Shown here one piece after another: positions 54,683 to 62,922 of a stretch of 64,000 nucleotides of DNA. The DNA is taken from the NCBI GenBank assembly GCA_910583875.1, contig CAJTXT010000002.1:352977-416976 (forward strand), read 5' to 3'. The stretch comes from an uncultured Vampirovibrio sp. (GTDB lineage Bacteria; Cyanobacteriota; Vampirovibrionia; Gastranaerophilales; Gastranaerophilaceae). The notes under the pieces were generated by a model. It saw only the letters and a program-made list of their open reading frames with translations. It was not told the origin of the DNA and ran no database searches. Position 1 is the stretch's first letter, and each line of letters starts with the position of its first letter. A program made the position numbers and the translations under genes.

Positions 54683-55465
54683 TTATCGTTCTTTGAATTT
54701 ATTTGCAATATCTTTTGGAAGCTGGATATGCTGAATGGACATTTGAAACTTTTTAATTTGAGCAAGTTTATCCTGCTCATCTTCTAAATCGCGCTTAGGC
54801 TGTGAACTGATACTATTCATAGTTTTTTGAAATTGAGACTCAGCACCGCCAGAAGCAATGTGCATAACTATATCATCAATATTTGCATAGCTAGTTGAAT
54901 ATAATTCGTTCAAACTTTTAGCAGAAGCTTGATACGGCAAAGAATACAGCCAATTCAAAGTATCAATGTCACGTTTTGAAAGTCCTACAACTCCGTATTG
55001 GTGCGGAGTATACATTATATCGCCTGTATGTTTGGAGTGTCCTAATCCTAAAGCATGCCCGATTTCATGCAATATAGTGTGAAAAACTTCATTCTCATCC
55101 ATATATTGCTTATGAATGATACCATCTGAAATACCGATTGAAACTTCTGATGAATATAGTCTTTCTTGTGAATCAAAAGAAAAAGAACAGCTTCCAAGTG
55201 ATTTTCTATCCACTCTTCGCCATGAAACATCTATCTGTGAATCATTACGATTATTTACAAGAAAAAAAGAAACTTTCCCCTGACTTACTGATTCCCAAGT
55301 ATTAAAAGCTTCTATAACCATATTCATATAATTATATCTGTCAAGTTCTGACATAGAATACCAACTGCAAGGTTCAATATACACAGGTACAGGAATGCAT
55401 TGCTGTGGCCATCTTACAAGTTTTCCGTTTTTAAGATTCTCATTTAAATAAGTAAGCCTGTGCAT
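54683..55465 (-). CDS. Matrixin-type (M10A) zinc metalloprotease
   Basis: A 260-residue protease. The metzincin motif is 'HEIGHALGLGH' (H133, E134, H137, H143) followed by the Met-turn 'DIMYTPH' (M151), which defines the matrixin/serralysin fold. Before it is the beta-rich catalytic domain ('VSFFLVNNRNDSQIDVSW'). No signal peptide or propeptide with a cysteine switch is seen, so it is either cytoplasmic or leaves by another route. It starts one base after the zinc-finger-like gene ends, forming a two-gene operon. Confidence 0.88.
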   Translation of the reverse strand: MHRLTYLNENLKNGKLVRWPQQCIPVPVYIEPCSWYSMSELDRYNYMNMVIEAFNTWESVSQGKVSFFLVNNRNDSQIDVSWRRVDRKSLGSCSFSFDSQERLYSSEVSIGISDGIIHKQYMDENEVFHTILHEIGHALGLGHSKHTGDIMYTPHQYGVVGLSKRDIDTLNWLYSLPYQASAKSLNELYSTSYANIDDIVMHIASGGAESQFQKTMNSISSQPKRDLEDEQDKLAQIKKFQMSIQHIQLPKDIANKFKER

Positions 55466-55466
55466 A

Positions 55467-55787
55467 CTAATTTACTTCTCTTTTTTCTTCCTGTTTTATA
55501 AAGTCACACATTTCTTTGAGTCTTGTATCTTCCATTGCTTTAATAAGTTCATCGGCATTTTTAAATTTGCCGATTGCAAAACCTGTTTCAGCAAGCAAAA
55601 CACAATCATTACAAAAACGATATTTGCTGTATTGAACAGAACCTGCTAACGGCTGAGTTTTTCCGCAGCAAGAACATTCAAACATTTCATCTGCTAATGT
55701 CGGGTCTTCTTCTATATCATCAAGCCTCATTTGTTCAACTACAGCTTGCATTTCTTCTATTATTTTTAATTGTTCTTCTTTGTTCAT
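55467..55787 (-). CDS. Small protein with a four-cysteine zinc-ribbon motif
   Basis: A 106-residue protein. The centre 'FECSCCGKTQPLAGSVQYSKYRFCNDCVLLAE' has CxxC (residues about 34-37) and CxxC (about 55-58), a zinc-ribbon arrangement, between helical acidic ends. It may bind metal and act as a partner or regulator of the protease encoded next in the operon, but this is only positional inference. Confidence 0.7.
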   Translation of the reverse strand: MNKEEQLKIIEEMQAVVEQMRLDDIEEDPTLADEMFECSCCGKTQPLAGSVQYSKYRFCNDCVLLAETGFAIGKFKNADELIKAMEDTRLKEMCDFIKQEEKREVN

Positions 55788-55872
55788 TTTATGTTCCCTA
55801 ATATAAAATAATTATAACATGTTTATTATTTTAGGGAATTATATAGAAATTTACACTAAACATGCTCAGAAT

Positions 55873-55996
55873 ATAGTCATAATGTCACTCCGAACTTGTT
55901 TGACTACTTTTTCCAAAATCTTTGATTTTGTGAAAAATGTCTGGTTTCCCACGGAATCTTACCAATTGTAAGACCCTGAAACAAGTTCAGGGTGAC
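55873..55996. repeat. 87-bp nested hairpin repeat, copy B, with palindrome partner
   Basis: 55873-55959 repeats 7543-7629 with about one substitution, and 55972-55996 (GACCCTGAAACAAGTTCAGGG...) repeats the 7661-7685 partner. Order and spacing of the two parts are the same at both loci, so they move or are copied as a unit. Both sites are in gaps between divergent genes. Confidence 0.9.
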
Positions 55997-56067
55997 AACT
56001 TCAGCTATTTTAGTGTAAAGTTTTACATAATTCACTTATTTTACTTTTTTTGAACTAAAATATAAAT

Positions 56068-57204
56068 ATGAAGTTTCAAAGATTATCAAATATAAATACA
56101 AAACGAGATGCTTGGGTTGAGATTAATCTTGACGCAATAGAGCATAATATTCTTGAATTAAAATCTTTTGTAAAAGATAATACAAAAATTCTCGCAGTAG
56201 TAAAAGCAGATGCATACGGGCATGGAAGTTCTATGATTGCGCCAACTCTTTTAGCTTCAGGTGTTGATTATCTGGGTGTAGCTTCAATAGATGAAGGTAT
56301 TGAACTTAGAAACAATAAATTCAAATGTCCTATTCTGGTGCTTGGTGCAGCACCTGTTTGGGCATTTGATTATGCAGCTCAAAACAATATTTCACTATCT
56401 TTATTTCTTCCAAACCACTTGGAAGCAGCAGAACTAACTTATAAAAAAACAGGTTTAAAAACTAAAGCACATATTAAACTTGATACAGGCATGAATAGAA
56501 TTGGTGTTGAAAAAGAAGACGCCGTTGAATTTATAAAAAAGGTTCAGTCAATGGAATCAATTGAGCTTCAAGGTATTTTTACACATTTTGCCTGTGCTGA
56601 AACAGAAGAAAAAACAAAAGAACAATTAAAAATTTGGAATGATGTTTTATCTCAAGTTGATACAAAAGGTTTAATTCTTCATTGTTTTAATACAGCAGCA
56701 ACAATATCTCAATACAATGAAGACAAATATAACATGGTAAGATTAGGACTTGCTATCTATGGTTTAGTTCCTGATTTACCGGATTTTGCAAAAAGGCAGC
56801 CTGATTTAATTCCTGCAATGAGCTTAAAAGGAAGAATTATAAATATTCATACCGCACATAAAGGAACAGGTGTAAGTTATTCCCATACTTATACTGCAGC
56901 TAAAGAAATGCAAATAGCAACAATTCCTGTTGGTTATGCTGATGGCGTAGATAGAGGACTTTCAAATAAAATTTGCGGAATATTAAACGGAAAAAAAGTT
57001 CCACAAATCGGCAATATAACAATGGATCAAATGATGTTTGATATTACAGGGATTGAAGCAAATGAGGGCGACGTAATAACGTTAATTGGAACAGACGATA
57101 AAGAAACAATTTCTATTAATGAATGGGCAAATATTCTAAACACAATCAACTATGAACTAATTTGCCGTCTAAAAGTACGCTTATCAAGAGTTTATACAAG
57201 GTAA
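56068..57204 (+). CDS. alr: Alanine racemase
   Basis: A 378-residue PLP enzyme that makes D-alanine for peptidoglycan. The cofactor Lys is K46 in 'AVVKADAYGHGS', 'LDTGMNRIGV' follows, and 'GTGVSYSHTYTA' holds the catalytic Tyr of the second domain, with 'IPVGYADGVDR' and 'VPQIGNITMDQMMFDITG' near the end. Full family length. It is a single gene between the nested repeat and the candidate RiPP locus. Confidence 0.95.
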   Translation: MKFQRLSNINTKRDAWVEINLDAIEHNILELKSFVKDNTKILAVVKADAYGHGSSMIAPTLLASGVDYLGVASIDEGIELRNNKFKCPILVLGAAPVWAFDYAAQNNISLSLFLPNHLEAAELTYKKTGLKTKAHIKLDTGMNRIGVEKEDAVEFIKKVQSMESIELQGIFTHFACAETEEKTKEQLKIWNDVLSQVDTKGLILHCFNTAATISQYNEDKYNMVRLGLAIYGLVPDLPDFAKRQPDLIPAMSLKGRIINIHTAHKGTGVSYSHTYTAAKEMQIATIPVGYADGVDRGLSNKICGILNGKKVPQIGNITMDQMMFDITGIEANEGDVITLIGTDDKETISINEWANILNTINYELICRLKVRLSRVYTR

Positions 57205-57277
57205 ACTATAAAAATATTTATTAGTTGGAGTATTAGTTCAGCACATATCGCATTACAAAGTTTACCGGAACCAATAT

Positions 57278-57598
57278 TTATATATTTTTCCCTACTAAAT
57301 ACAGTATTCTTAATTTATCTTCAGGCAATGTATCTATAATTTTTAACAGATTATTTTTTAAATGTTCAACATTATCTATAGTATCAAAATCAAACAAATC
57401 AGAAATTGAACAATTAAAAAAATTAACAATTTTAGAAAGAGTGTCCGGTTTAGGAAAACTTTTACCTATTTCTATTAAAGAAACTTGTCGTTGAGTAACT
57501 CCAATATATTCAGAAAACTCTTCCTGCGTAATCCCTAATTTATGCCTATATTTTTTAATATTAAGACCCAACTGCAATTTCATTAACTGTTCATTCAT
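57278..57598 (-). CDS. XRE-family HTH transcriptional regulator
   Basis: A 106-residue protein with an N-terminal XRE helix-turn-helix ('IKKYRHKLGITQEEFSEYIGVTQRQVSLIEIGKSFPKPDTLSKIVNFF', residues about 14-60) and a short helical C-terminus. It is divergently transcribed from the ATP-grasp/peptide/radical SAM operon, with the -10 box of that operon next to repeated TTTTGTATA elements. It is most simply a repressor of that operon and of itself. AGAGG precedes its ATG. Confidence 0.85.
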   Translation of the reverse strand: MNEQLMKLQLGLNIKKYRHKLGITQEEFSEYIGVTQRQVSLIEIGKSFPKPDTLSKIVNFFNCSISDLFDFDTIDNVEHLKNNLLKIIDTLPEDKLRILYLVGKNI

Positions 57599-57643
57599 TA
57601 CAACCTCTTTATAATTATAATTTTAAAACCTGGGGCTATAAAC

Positions 57644-57695
57644 AATTTTGTATATTGTAATTTTGTATACTTTATGATATTTTATGTTGTATAAT
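57644..57695 (+). promoter_or_regulatory. Promoter and repeat operator of the candidate RiPP operon
   Basis: A perfect TATAAT lies at 57690-57695, 21 bases before the ATP-grasp ATG. Two direct copies of AATTTTGTATA lie at 57644-57654 and 57659-57669, 15 bases apart, with the second overlapping the expected -35 position (about 57667-57672). Repeats spaced by one and a half turns next to a divergent XRE gene are typical operators. The minus-strand regulator promoter would lie in the same interval. Confidence 0.5.
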
Positions 57696-57715
57696 TAAAA
57701 AGAAACATTACACAA

Positions 57716-58717
57716 ATGATTAAAAATATGATTAAAAATTACATGAATTTTTTTAAACAAAAAGTTTTAAACAGAAATAAAGAATTATCTAATGCGCCTA
57801 TTCAACACCTGAGATTCAACGGCGCTGCGGTTTTTAATTATGATTTTATGGTTTCTTTAAAAACAAAAGATTACCCTAAATATCTTTCTCAGGCATATTA
57901 TTTAAAATTTGGACAAAAGTTAAATTTTAAATCTCCAAAAAATATTAATGAAAAAATTCAATGGTTAAAAATATATGATAACTTGCCCATAAAGACCGAA
58001 TTAACGGATAAAGTTCTTGTTCGCAGCTGGATTCAAAGCAAAATAGGCAATGAATATTTAAAACCTGTTCTTTGGATTGGGAAAAATTTCGATAAAATAC
58101 CTTTTAATGCTCTGCCAAATTCATTTTTTATCAAGACAAATCACGGTTGTAAGTGGCATTTTATTGTTAAAGATAAAGAAGAATATCTAAATAATAAAAA
58201 TGGATTATATGAATATACAAAAAAACAAATAAATGGTTGGATGAGCCAAACGTTCTTCGGCTGGTCTGATTTTGAAACTCAATATAAAGATATAAAACCA
58301 CAAATTCTAATAGAACCTCTTCTTCGCGACAACATAAATAGCCAGCCTATTGAATATGAAATTTGGTGTTTTAATGGAAAACCTCAGCTTTTTCATAAAT
58401 ATAAATATAATGATAGACATGAATATCGTATAAGCAGTGCCTATAATGAAAATTTTGAAAATATCGATTTAATTTTTTTACAAGAAGACATTAATACTAA
58501 TGAACCAGCAGATAACAATTTAAAAAAAGCTGTTGAATTAAGTAAAATACTTGCAAAAGAATTTAAACTTGTACGAATTGACTGGATGATATACCAAAAT
58601 AAATTATATTTTGTAGAAATGACGTTTACTCCGTTTTCCGGATTTATTCTTTTTGCTCCAAAATATAAAGATTGGTATTTAAAACTTGGAAATATGTTAA
58701 ATTTGAAAGGGAATTAA
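57716..58717 (+). CDS. TupA-like ATP-grasp protein
   Basis: A 333-residue protein of the TupA-like ATP-grasp family: 'KLNFKSPKNINEKIQWLKIYD', 'TDKVLVRSWI', 'FIKTNHGCKWHFIV' (nucleotide-binding Lys), 'ILIEPLLRD', 'IEYEIWCFNGKPQLFHKYKYN' and 'LAKEFKLVRIDWMIYQNKLYFVEMTFTP' with metal ligands. TupA relatives join amino acids or sugars to polymers; here it starts an operon that continues one base later with a small Cys-containing peptide and a radical SAM maturase, so a peptide-ligase or tailoring role is possible. An operon with unrelated surface-polymer function is the alternative. Confidence 0.82.
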   Translation: MIKNMIKNYMNFFKQKVLNRNKELSNAPIQHLRFNGAAVFNYDFMVSLKTKDYPKYLSQAYYLKFGQKLNFKSPKNINEKIQWLKIYDNLPIKTELTDKVLVRSWIQSKIGNEYLKPVLWIGKNFDKIPFNALPNSFFIKTNHGCKWHFIVKDKEEYLNNKNGLYEYTKKQINGWMSQTFFGWSDFETQYKDIKPQILIEPLLRDNINSQPIEYEIWCFNGKPQLFHKYKYNDRHEYRISSAYNENFENIDLIFLQEDINTNEPADNNLKKAVELSKILAKEFKLVRIDWMIYQNKLYFVEMTFTPFSGFILFAPKYKDWYLKLGNMLNLKGN

Positions 58718-58718
58718 A

Positions 58719-58877
58719 ATGTCTGAAAAAGAAGATTTAGAAAACTTAACTATTGAACAAATTAATGAATTATATTCAGATATTATTGAAATAGAAGATA
58801 GTACCTTCTTTTTAAGTTATTCTGATGGTTCAAACCGCTGTGGTAAAGGTTGTGATGTAAGGCACGGATTTTGCTAA
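58719..58877 (+). CDS. Candidate RiPP precursor peptide, 52 residues
   Basis: An unlisted short gene: ATG with a strong AAAGGG ribosome site 7 bases upstream, starting one base after the ATP-grasp stop. The peptide has an acidic leader containing 'LTIEQINELYSDIIEIED' (residues 10-27), then 'STFFLSYSDG', then the Cys-containing core 'GSNRCGKGCDVRHGFC' (C41, C45 and C52, with C52 the last residue). Leader plus Cys-rich core, with a radical SAM enzyme bearing an RRE domain overlapping its stop, is the classic layout of a sactipeptide-type or other thioether RiPP. The exact crosslinks cannot be read from sequence. Confidence 0.75.
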   Translation: MSEKEDLENLTIEQINELYSDIIEIEDSTFFLSYSDGSNRCGKGCDVRHGFC

Positions 58878-60184
58878 TAAATAACAATATTAATTCTAAA
58901 ACTTATCGCATTGATAAAAAAATATCTATTAGTTTTATTGAAGACCTTCAATCAGATACAATTTACATATTAAAAAATGAAATATCTAATTTATGGAACT
59001 TTATTATTAACAATAAAGATTTAGAGAAAAGTTATAAATATGCACAAGAAAATAGTTTAATAAACGAATTAACACAGCTTTTATCTGAACTAAATCAAAA
59101 GAAATTAATAAAAACAAATAATAATATAATAAAACCGATTAAATATCTAAAAAATGCAATAAATAAAAAAAGCAAAAATTATAAATATTTTCAGAAGAAA
59201 AAAGAAGAATTTATAATATCTAATAAATTTCTGGACACTCTTTTTCTTGAACTAAATTATAGTTGTAATCTAAATTGCATACATTGCTGCAATCCAAAAA
59301 ATATCAATGAAGAGAAAATTTCTTTTAAAATAGCAAAAAAAATTATTGATGAAGCAATTGAACTCGGAATAAGTGCTGTTGTATTAACGGGCGGTGAATG
59401 CACTATTAATAAAGATTTTTTTAGAATTGCAAAATATGTTAGAGAAAAATATCTGGAACTACATATATTAACAAATGCACAAAACTTTTATGATAATAAA
59501 AAATTACTACAAAATATTATTAATATTGCTCCAACAGAAATACAAATTAGTTTATATAGTATGATTGAAGATAACCATGATAAATTTACAAAAGTAGAAG
59601 GTTCTCATAATAAAGCAATAACCGTTATAAAAGAATTAAGAAAAAATAATATTAATACTGTAATTGCTTGTTTTATAAGTTCACATAATTACAAGGATTA
59701 CAAGGACATAAAAGTATTTGCTGATAATATAGGTGCAAAAATAACTATTGATTGCAAATTTATAAATAATCCGGCAAATAAAAATATAAATATAAAACTT
59801 AATTTAAAAGAAATTACAAATTTTTATAGAGAAAATATAGATATTAATAATATACGAAATAATTCAAAATGTAGCGGAGGTATTGATAGAATAAGTATAA
59901 CTCCTCAATTAAATATAACTCCTTGTGTTTACTTTAACTCTATACTTGGGAATTATAATTTTGTTTCATTAAAAGAAATACGAAAAAAGCTTGTAAGTGA
60001 TTTTCATAAGGAATTGAAAAGAAAAAATGAAAATCAATGCAAAAAATATGACTACTGTAAATATTGTTATTATTGTCCTACATACGCAATAAATGGGTTT
60101 ATGAAAAAATCTCACATTTTATGTGAAGACGCAAAAGCTTACAAACAAGCTTTAGAAATAAAGAAAAGAAAAGCTAAAATCTAA
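58871..60184 (+). CDS. Radical SAM RiPP maturase with N-terminal RRE and SPASM-like C-terminus
   Basis: A 437-residue enzyme. Residues about 10-80 form a PqqD-like RRE ('YRIDKKISISFIEDLQSD', 'ILKNEISNLWNFIINNKDLEKS', 'ELTQLLSELNQKKLIK') that would bind the precursor leader. The radical SAM triad is C132, C136 and C139 (SCNLNCIHCC), followed by 'VLTGGECTINKDFFRIAK'. The C-terminus holds extra cysteines ('KCSGG', 'ITPCVYF', 'QCKKYDYCKYCYYCP', 'LCEDA') for auxiliary clusters. The TTG start at 58871 overlaps the precursor stop by 7 bases; an in-frame stop at 58853 excludes earlier starts and no ATG exists in the RRE region. Close paralogue of the truncated gene at 1-1170. Confidence 0.88.
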   Translation: MLINNNINSKTYRIDKKISISFIEDLQSDTIYILKNEISNLWNFIINNKDLEKSYKYAQENSLINELTQLLSELNQKKLIKTNNNIIKPIKYLKNAINKKSKNYKYFQKKKEEFIISNKFLDTLFLELNYSCNLNCIHCCNPKNINEEKISFKIAKKIIDEAIELGISAVVLTGGECTINKDFFRIAKYVREKYLELHILTNAQNFYDNKKLLQNIINIAPTEIQISLYSMIEDNHDKFTKVEGSHNKAITVIKELRKNNINTVIACFISSHNYKDYKDIKVFADNIGAKITIDCKFINNPANKNINIKLNLKEITNFYRENIDINNIRNNSKCSGGIDRISITPQLNITPCVYFNSILGNYNFVSLKEIRKKLVSDFHKELKRKNENQCKKYDYCKYCYYCPTYAINGFMKKSHILCEDAKAYKQALEIKKRKAKI

Positions 60185-60224
60185 ATGCAAATTTGACTTT
60201 TATAAAAACAAAAAACATTATTTA

Positions 60225-61529
60225 TTATAAAGATTCTGTATTATCAATAGTTATATCAAAATTTTCATTATTAACTTCACGAATAAAGAAATTCCAAGCA
60301 TTATAATAGTCGGCAAGCGCATAAGTATAGGCTACTATAATCATTCGATATGACTCTTCCATTGTAATTAATGTCGTTAAATCAATTTTATTTTCTCTAT
60401 AACTTTTTCTTGAAGCTTTAATTAAATCTTCAGAACTTGCTAACAATTCATCATTATAATAATTTAAGTTAACTTGTGCAGTTAAAAACTTTTCATAAGC
60501 CTTCTTTAAATCATTCATAGCCTTATTTTCAACAGAAGCATAGTTTAAATGAGCTTGTTCTAATTTTAATTTTGCATTTTTAATTTCCGGTCCATAATTA
60601 TATAAAATTGGCAAATTAACAAGATTTACCCCTACAAATGCACCATGTTTAAAAGTACCATCATCTGACTGCCCTTTATTTTGATAGCCATAACCACCTT
60701 CAAATTCTAAATCGGGCACTTTTTGTCTTAATACAACAAGTAAATTCTTTTCTGCTACTTCAATCTCTTGTAATGCAATTTTAATATCAACTCTATTATT
60801 TACTGCATCTACTGAAATCTTTTCAAAATCAGGCATTTTAGAAGTAGGTTTCGGCATAGATAAAGGCTGATAATCATCTGTAAATTTATCTTCTACAACA
60901 TCATAAAACCTATCTGGACAGTTTATAACTTTATTAAAATCATATAATGCAGTTTTTACATCGTATTTTGCTGAATTTACTTCTGTATTAATTTGGTTTA
61001 ATAACAGCTTTGATTGCAATACATCTATTTCATCTACATTACCGGATTTATACTTGTTTTGTGCAACCTCAATAAGCCTTTTTATGAAATCTGCCTGCTC
61101 TTGCATTGTTGTAAGTACTGATTTCTTAGCCAAAAGATTTGTATATGCTTCTCTCACATCCATTCTTAAATCTACTTCAAGATACTCAATATTTTTCTCT
61201 TCAAGTTCATACATAGATTTAGCAAGTTTTTTTCTTACACCGCGTTTTGCAATTTCAACAGTTTGCGTTAAACCTATTTCTTGAGGATTACCCTTGCCCG
61301 CTTTACCAAGATTATAAAAAACACCTACTCCGGGATTTTGTAATCTATTCGCAGCTTTTATATTATTCTTTTCTATCTTCAAATTAAGTCTTGAAGATTG
61401 CATATCAAGGTTGTTCTTACTTGCAATTTCAACTGCTTCTTTTATTGTGATTTTATCCACATCTTCTATTGAAAGACAACTTGATATATTTACTATAAAT
61501 ATTAGGGCTAATATACAAATCTTTTTCAT
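60225..61529 (-). CDS. TolC-family outer membrane efflux protein
   Basis: A 434-residue outer-membrane channel. Signal peptide (MKKICILALIFIVNISSCLS), then two OEP repeats with long coiled coils: 'LTIKEAVEIASKNNLDMQSSRLNLKIEKNNIKAANRL' and 'DIKIALQEIEVAEKNLLVVLRQKVPDLEFEGGYGYQNKG', and 'YNYGPEIKNAKLKLEQAHLNY'. It resembles the CzcC/CusC side of the family. No periplasmic adaptor or inner-membrane pump is adjacent, so it may serve general efflux, metal export or peptide export, including the neighbouring RiPP locus. It faces that locus tail to tail, so shared transcription is excluded. Confidence 0.87.
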   Translation of the reverse strand: MKKICILALIFIVNISSCLSIEDVDKITIKEAVEIASKNNLDMQSSRLNLKIEKNNIKAANRLQNPGVGVFYNLGKAGKGNPQEIGLTQTVEIAKRGVRKKLAKSMYELEEKNIEYLEVDLRMDVREAYTNLLAKKSVLTTMQEQADFIKRLIEVAQNKYKSGNVDEIDVLQSKLLLNQINTEVNSAKYDVKTALYDFNKVINCPDRFYDVVEDKFTDDYQPLSMPKPTSKMPDFEKISVDAVNNRVDIKIALQEIEVAEKNLLVVLRQKVPDLEFEGGYGYQNKGQSDDGTFKHGAFVGVNLVNLPILYNYGPEIKNAKLKLEQAHLNYASVENKAMNDLKKAYEKFLTAQVNLNYYNDELLASSEDLIKASRKSYRENKIDLTTLITMEESYRMIIVAYTYALADYYNAWNFFIREVNNENFDITIDNTESL

Positions 61530-61536
61530 ATTTATA

Positions 61537-61580
61537 TTATATCTTGAATATTTCTATATCAAAAAATATTCAAGATATAA
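61537..61580. repeat. 16-bp perfect inverted repeat
   Basis: TTATATCTTGAATATT at 61537-61552 and AATATTCAAGATATAA at 61565-61580 are exact inverted copies 12 bases apart. It lies between the 3' end of the CcdA gene and the 5' end of the TolC gene on the same strand. The lack of GC and of a following T-run argue against a normal terminator; it could be an operator for the TolC gene. Confidence 0.85.
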
Positions 61581-62291
61581 CTAAATATTTCTAAATATTG
61601 AATAAAATATAAATAAACCGGTAATAATCAAAAGAATTCCGCTTATTTTCATAAGTACACCTGAATATTTAGCAAGAGAATTCATATGTTTTAATGTTGA
61701 AGTAAATAATGCAAATGCAATTACTATTATACATTGTCCTAATGCAAAGCAAAATAATAAAGCTATAGAAAATAATATATTACTTGAAATTGTAGCAATA
61801 GCCATAATACTTGCTAATATAGGAGAAGAACACGGACTAGCTGCCAATGCAAAAAAAGTACCAACAAGAAATGGAAGCAAAAATAAACCGCCCGTTTTAT
61901 TTTGAGGCATTTTTTTAATTATTGCGGGAAATTGAAAGTCTAAAAAGCCTACTAAATTAAGACCTAATATGATAATTACAGAAGCAAATATCAAGATAAC
62001 AATTGGTGAGGCAAATCCTGTAAAAGCTCTGCCTGATAATGCACAAATAACACCAATGATACTTAATACCACAGATAAACCAAGTGAGAAAGAAAGCATT
62101 TGTATAAACAATTTCTTATTCCCTTGTTTTGAATATCCGCCAACATAACCAATGATTAAAGGCAGCATGCCTAAACTACAGGGTGATAATGAAGCCAGAA
62201 CCCCCGCAAAAAATGCAATAAGAAACAATAAAGGCATTACAAATGCATTTCCGGCAGAATATACAGAAAAAGCTTGAAGTAAATTATCCAT
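61581..62291 (-). CDS. ccdA: CcdA-like thiol-disulfide membrane transporter
   Basis: A 236-residue, six-helix membrane protein of the CcdA/DsbD family. The two redox cysteines are visible: 'ASLSPCSLGMLPLIIGYVGG' after the first helix and 'ALAASPCSSPILASIMAIA' in the fourth. It moves reducing equivalents from cytoplasmic thioredoxin to the periplasm. The start overlaps the membrane-anchored thioredoxin gene by 8 bases, so the pair forms one reducing pathway, opposite in effect to the VKOR-DsbA at 17119-18315. Confidence 0.88.
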   Translation of the reverse strand: MDNLLQAFSVYSAGNAFVMPLLFLIAFFAGVLASLSPCSLGMLPLIIGYVGGYSKQGNKKLFIQMLSFSLGLSVVLSIIGVICALSGRAFTGFASPIVILIFASVIIILGLNLVGFLDFQFPAIIKKMPQNKTGGLFLLPFLVGTFFALAASPCSSPILASIMAIATISSNILFSIALLFCFALGQCIIVIAFALFTSTLKHMNSLAKYSGVLMKISGILLIITGLFIFYSIFRNI

Positions 62292-62676
62292 TTATAGCTT
62301 CCTCTATTTCTGTAATAAGTGCTTCTTTAGAAATAGACCCCTCAATTTTATTTGTCTGGTTTCCGTTTTCATCAACAAAAACCATTGTTGGGACAAGAAC
62401 AACTTGATATTTTTTGATATTTTCCTGTACTTTTCTATTTTTATCTAAAGCATTAATATGTACAAAATTCATTTTATTGCTATATTGCGGCTCTACCTCT
62501 TTTAAAATAGATTTCATTTTTTGGCAATCCATACACATAGTTGATGTAAATATCAACATAGACGGATGATTTCTATCATTTGCCATTGCACTTAAATCAT
62601 CAGAATTTTTACTCATAACCAAATAAGCAACTATAGGCACTACTAATACTAATAATATAGTTATAATGTTTTTCAT
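62284..62676 (-). CDS. Membrane-anchored thioredoxin-like protein
   Basis: A 130-residue protein with one N-terminal helix (MKNIITILLVLVVPIVAYLVM) and a thioredoxin domain facing the periplasm: 'MLIFTSTMCMDCQKMKSIL' has the CxxC site CMDC, and 'VVLVPTMVFVDENG' has the cis-Pro loop. The start is the ATG at 62676, with a full AGGAGG ribosome site 8 bases upstream; a longer reading from 62715 has none. It would receive electrons from the CcdA protein encoded next and reduce exported disulfides. Confidence 0.9.
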   Translation of the reverse strand: MKNIITILLVLVVPIVAYLVMSKNSDDLSAMANDRNHPSMLIFTSTMCMDCQKMKSILKEVEPQYSNKMNFVHINALDKNRKVQENIKKYQVVLVPTMVFVDENGNQTNKIEGSISKEALITEIEEAING

Positions 62677-62745
62677 TTTAATTCCTCCTTTATGAATAAA
62701 CATTACACTATACAAGTATAAATGAAATTCGCTATATGGATATAT

Positions 62746-62922
62746 TTATAAAATTATTTCTTCAGGTAAATAAAATTCAACTTCATTTAGCTTTGTTCTA
62801 ATTTCTTCATAAGATACACTGCCTTTAGAAACATTTTGATATTCTCTTACTATATCTATAATATCATTTGTATTTAATCTTATATTTCTTCTTCCTAAAG
62901 CATTTTCGATAATTACTGCCAT
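62746..62922 (-). CDS. Unknown 58-residue protein
   Basis: A small soluble, Cys-free protein: 'MAVIIENALGRRNIRLNTNDIID', then 'KGSVSYEEIRTKLNEVEFYLPEEI'. The ATG at 62922 has GGAGG 8 bases upstream, which makes it a real gene rather than chance; a TTG six codons before overlaps that site. It is not a RiPP precursor by appearance (no core-like tail). No family recognised. It is followed on the same strand by the thioredoxin gene 70 bases later. Confidence 0.65.
   Translation of the reverse strand: MAVIIENALGRRNIRLNTNDIIDIVREYQNVSKGSVSYEEIRTKLNEVEFYLPEEIIL

Noticed and set aside
54518-54787. An 89-residue plus-strand frame.
   Set aside because: It runs across the antisense of RNase P RNA and into the matrixin gene; its composition gives no protein-like pattern.
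62746-62922. The 58-residue protein considered as a second RiPP precursor.
   Set aside because: It lacks Cys, a leader-core division and a direct radical SAM partner in the same operon; it reads as a small soluble protein.
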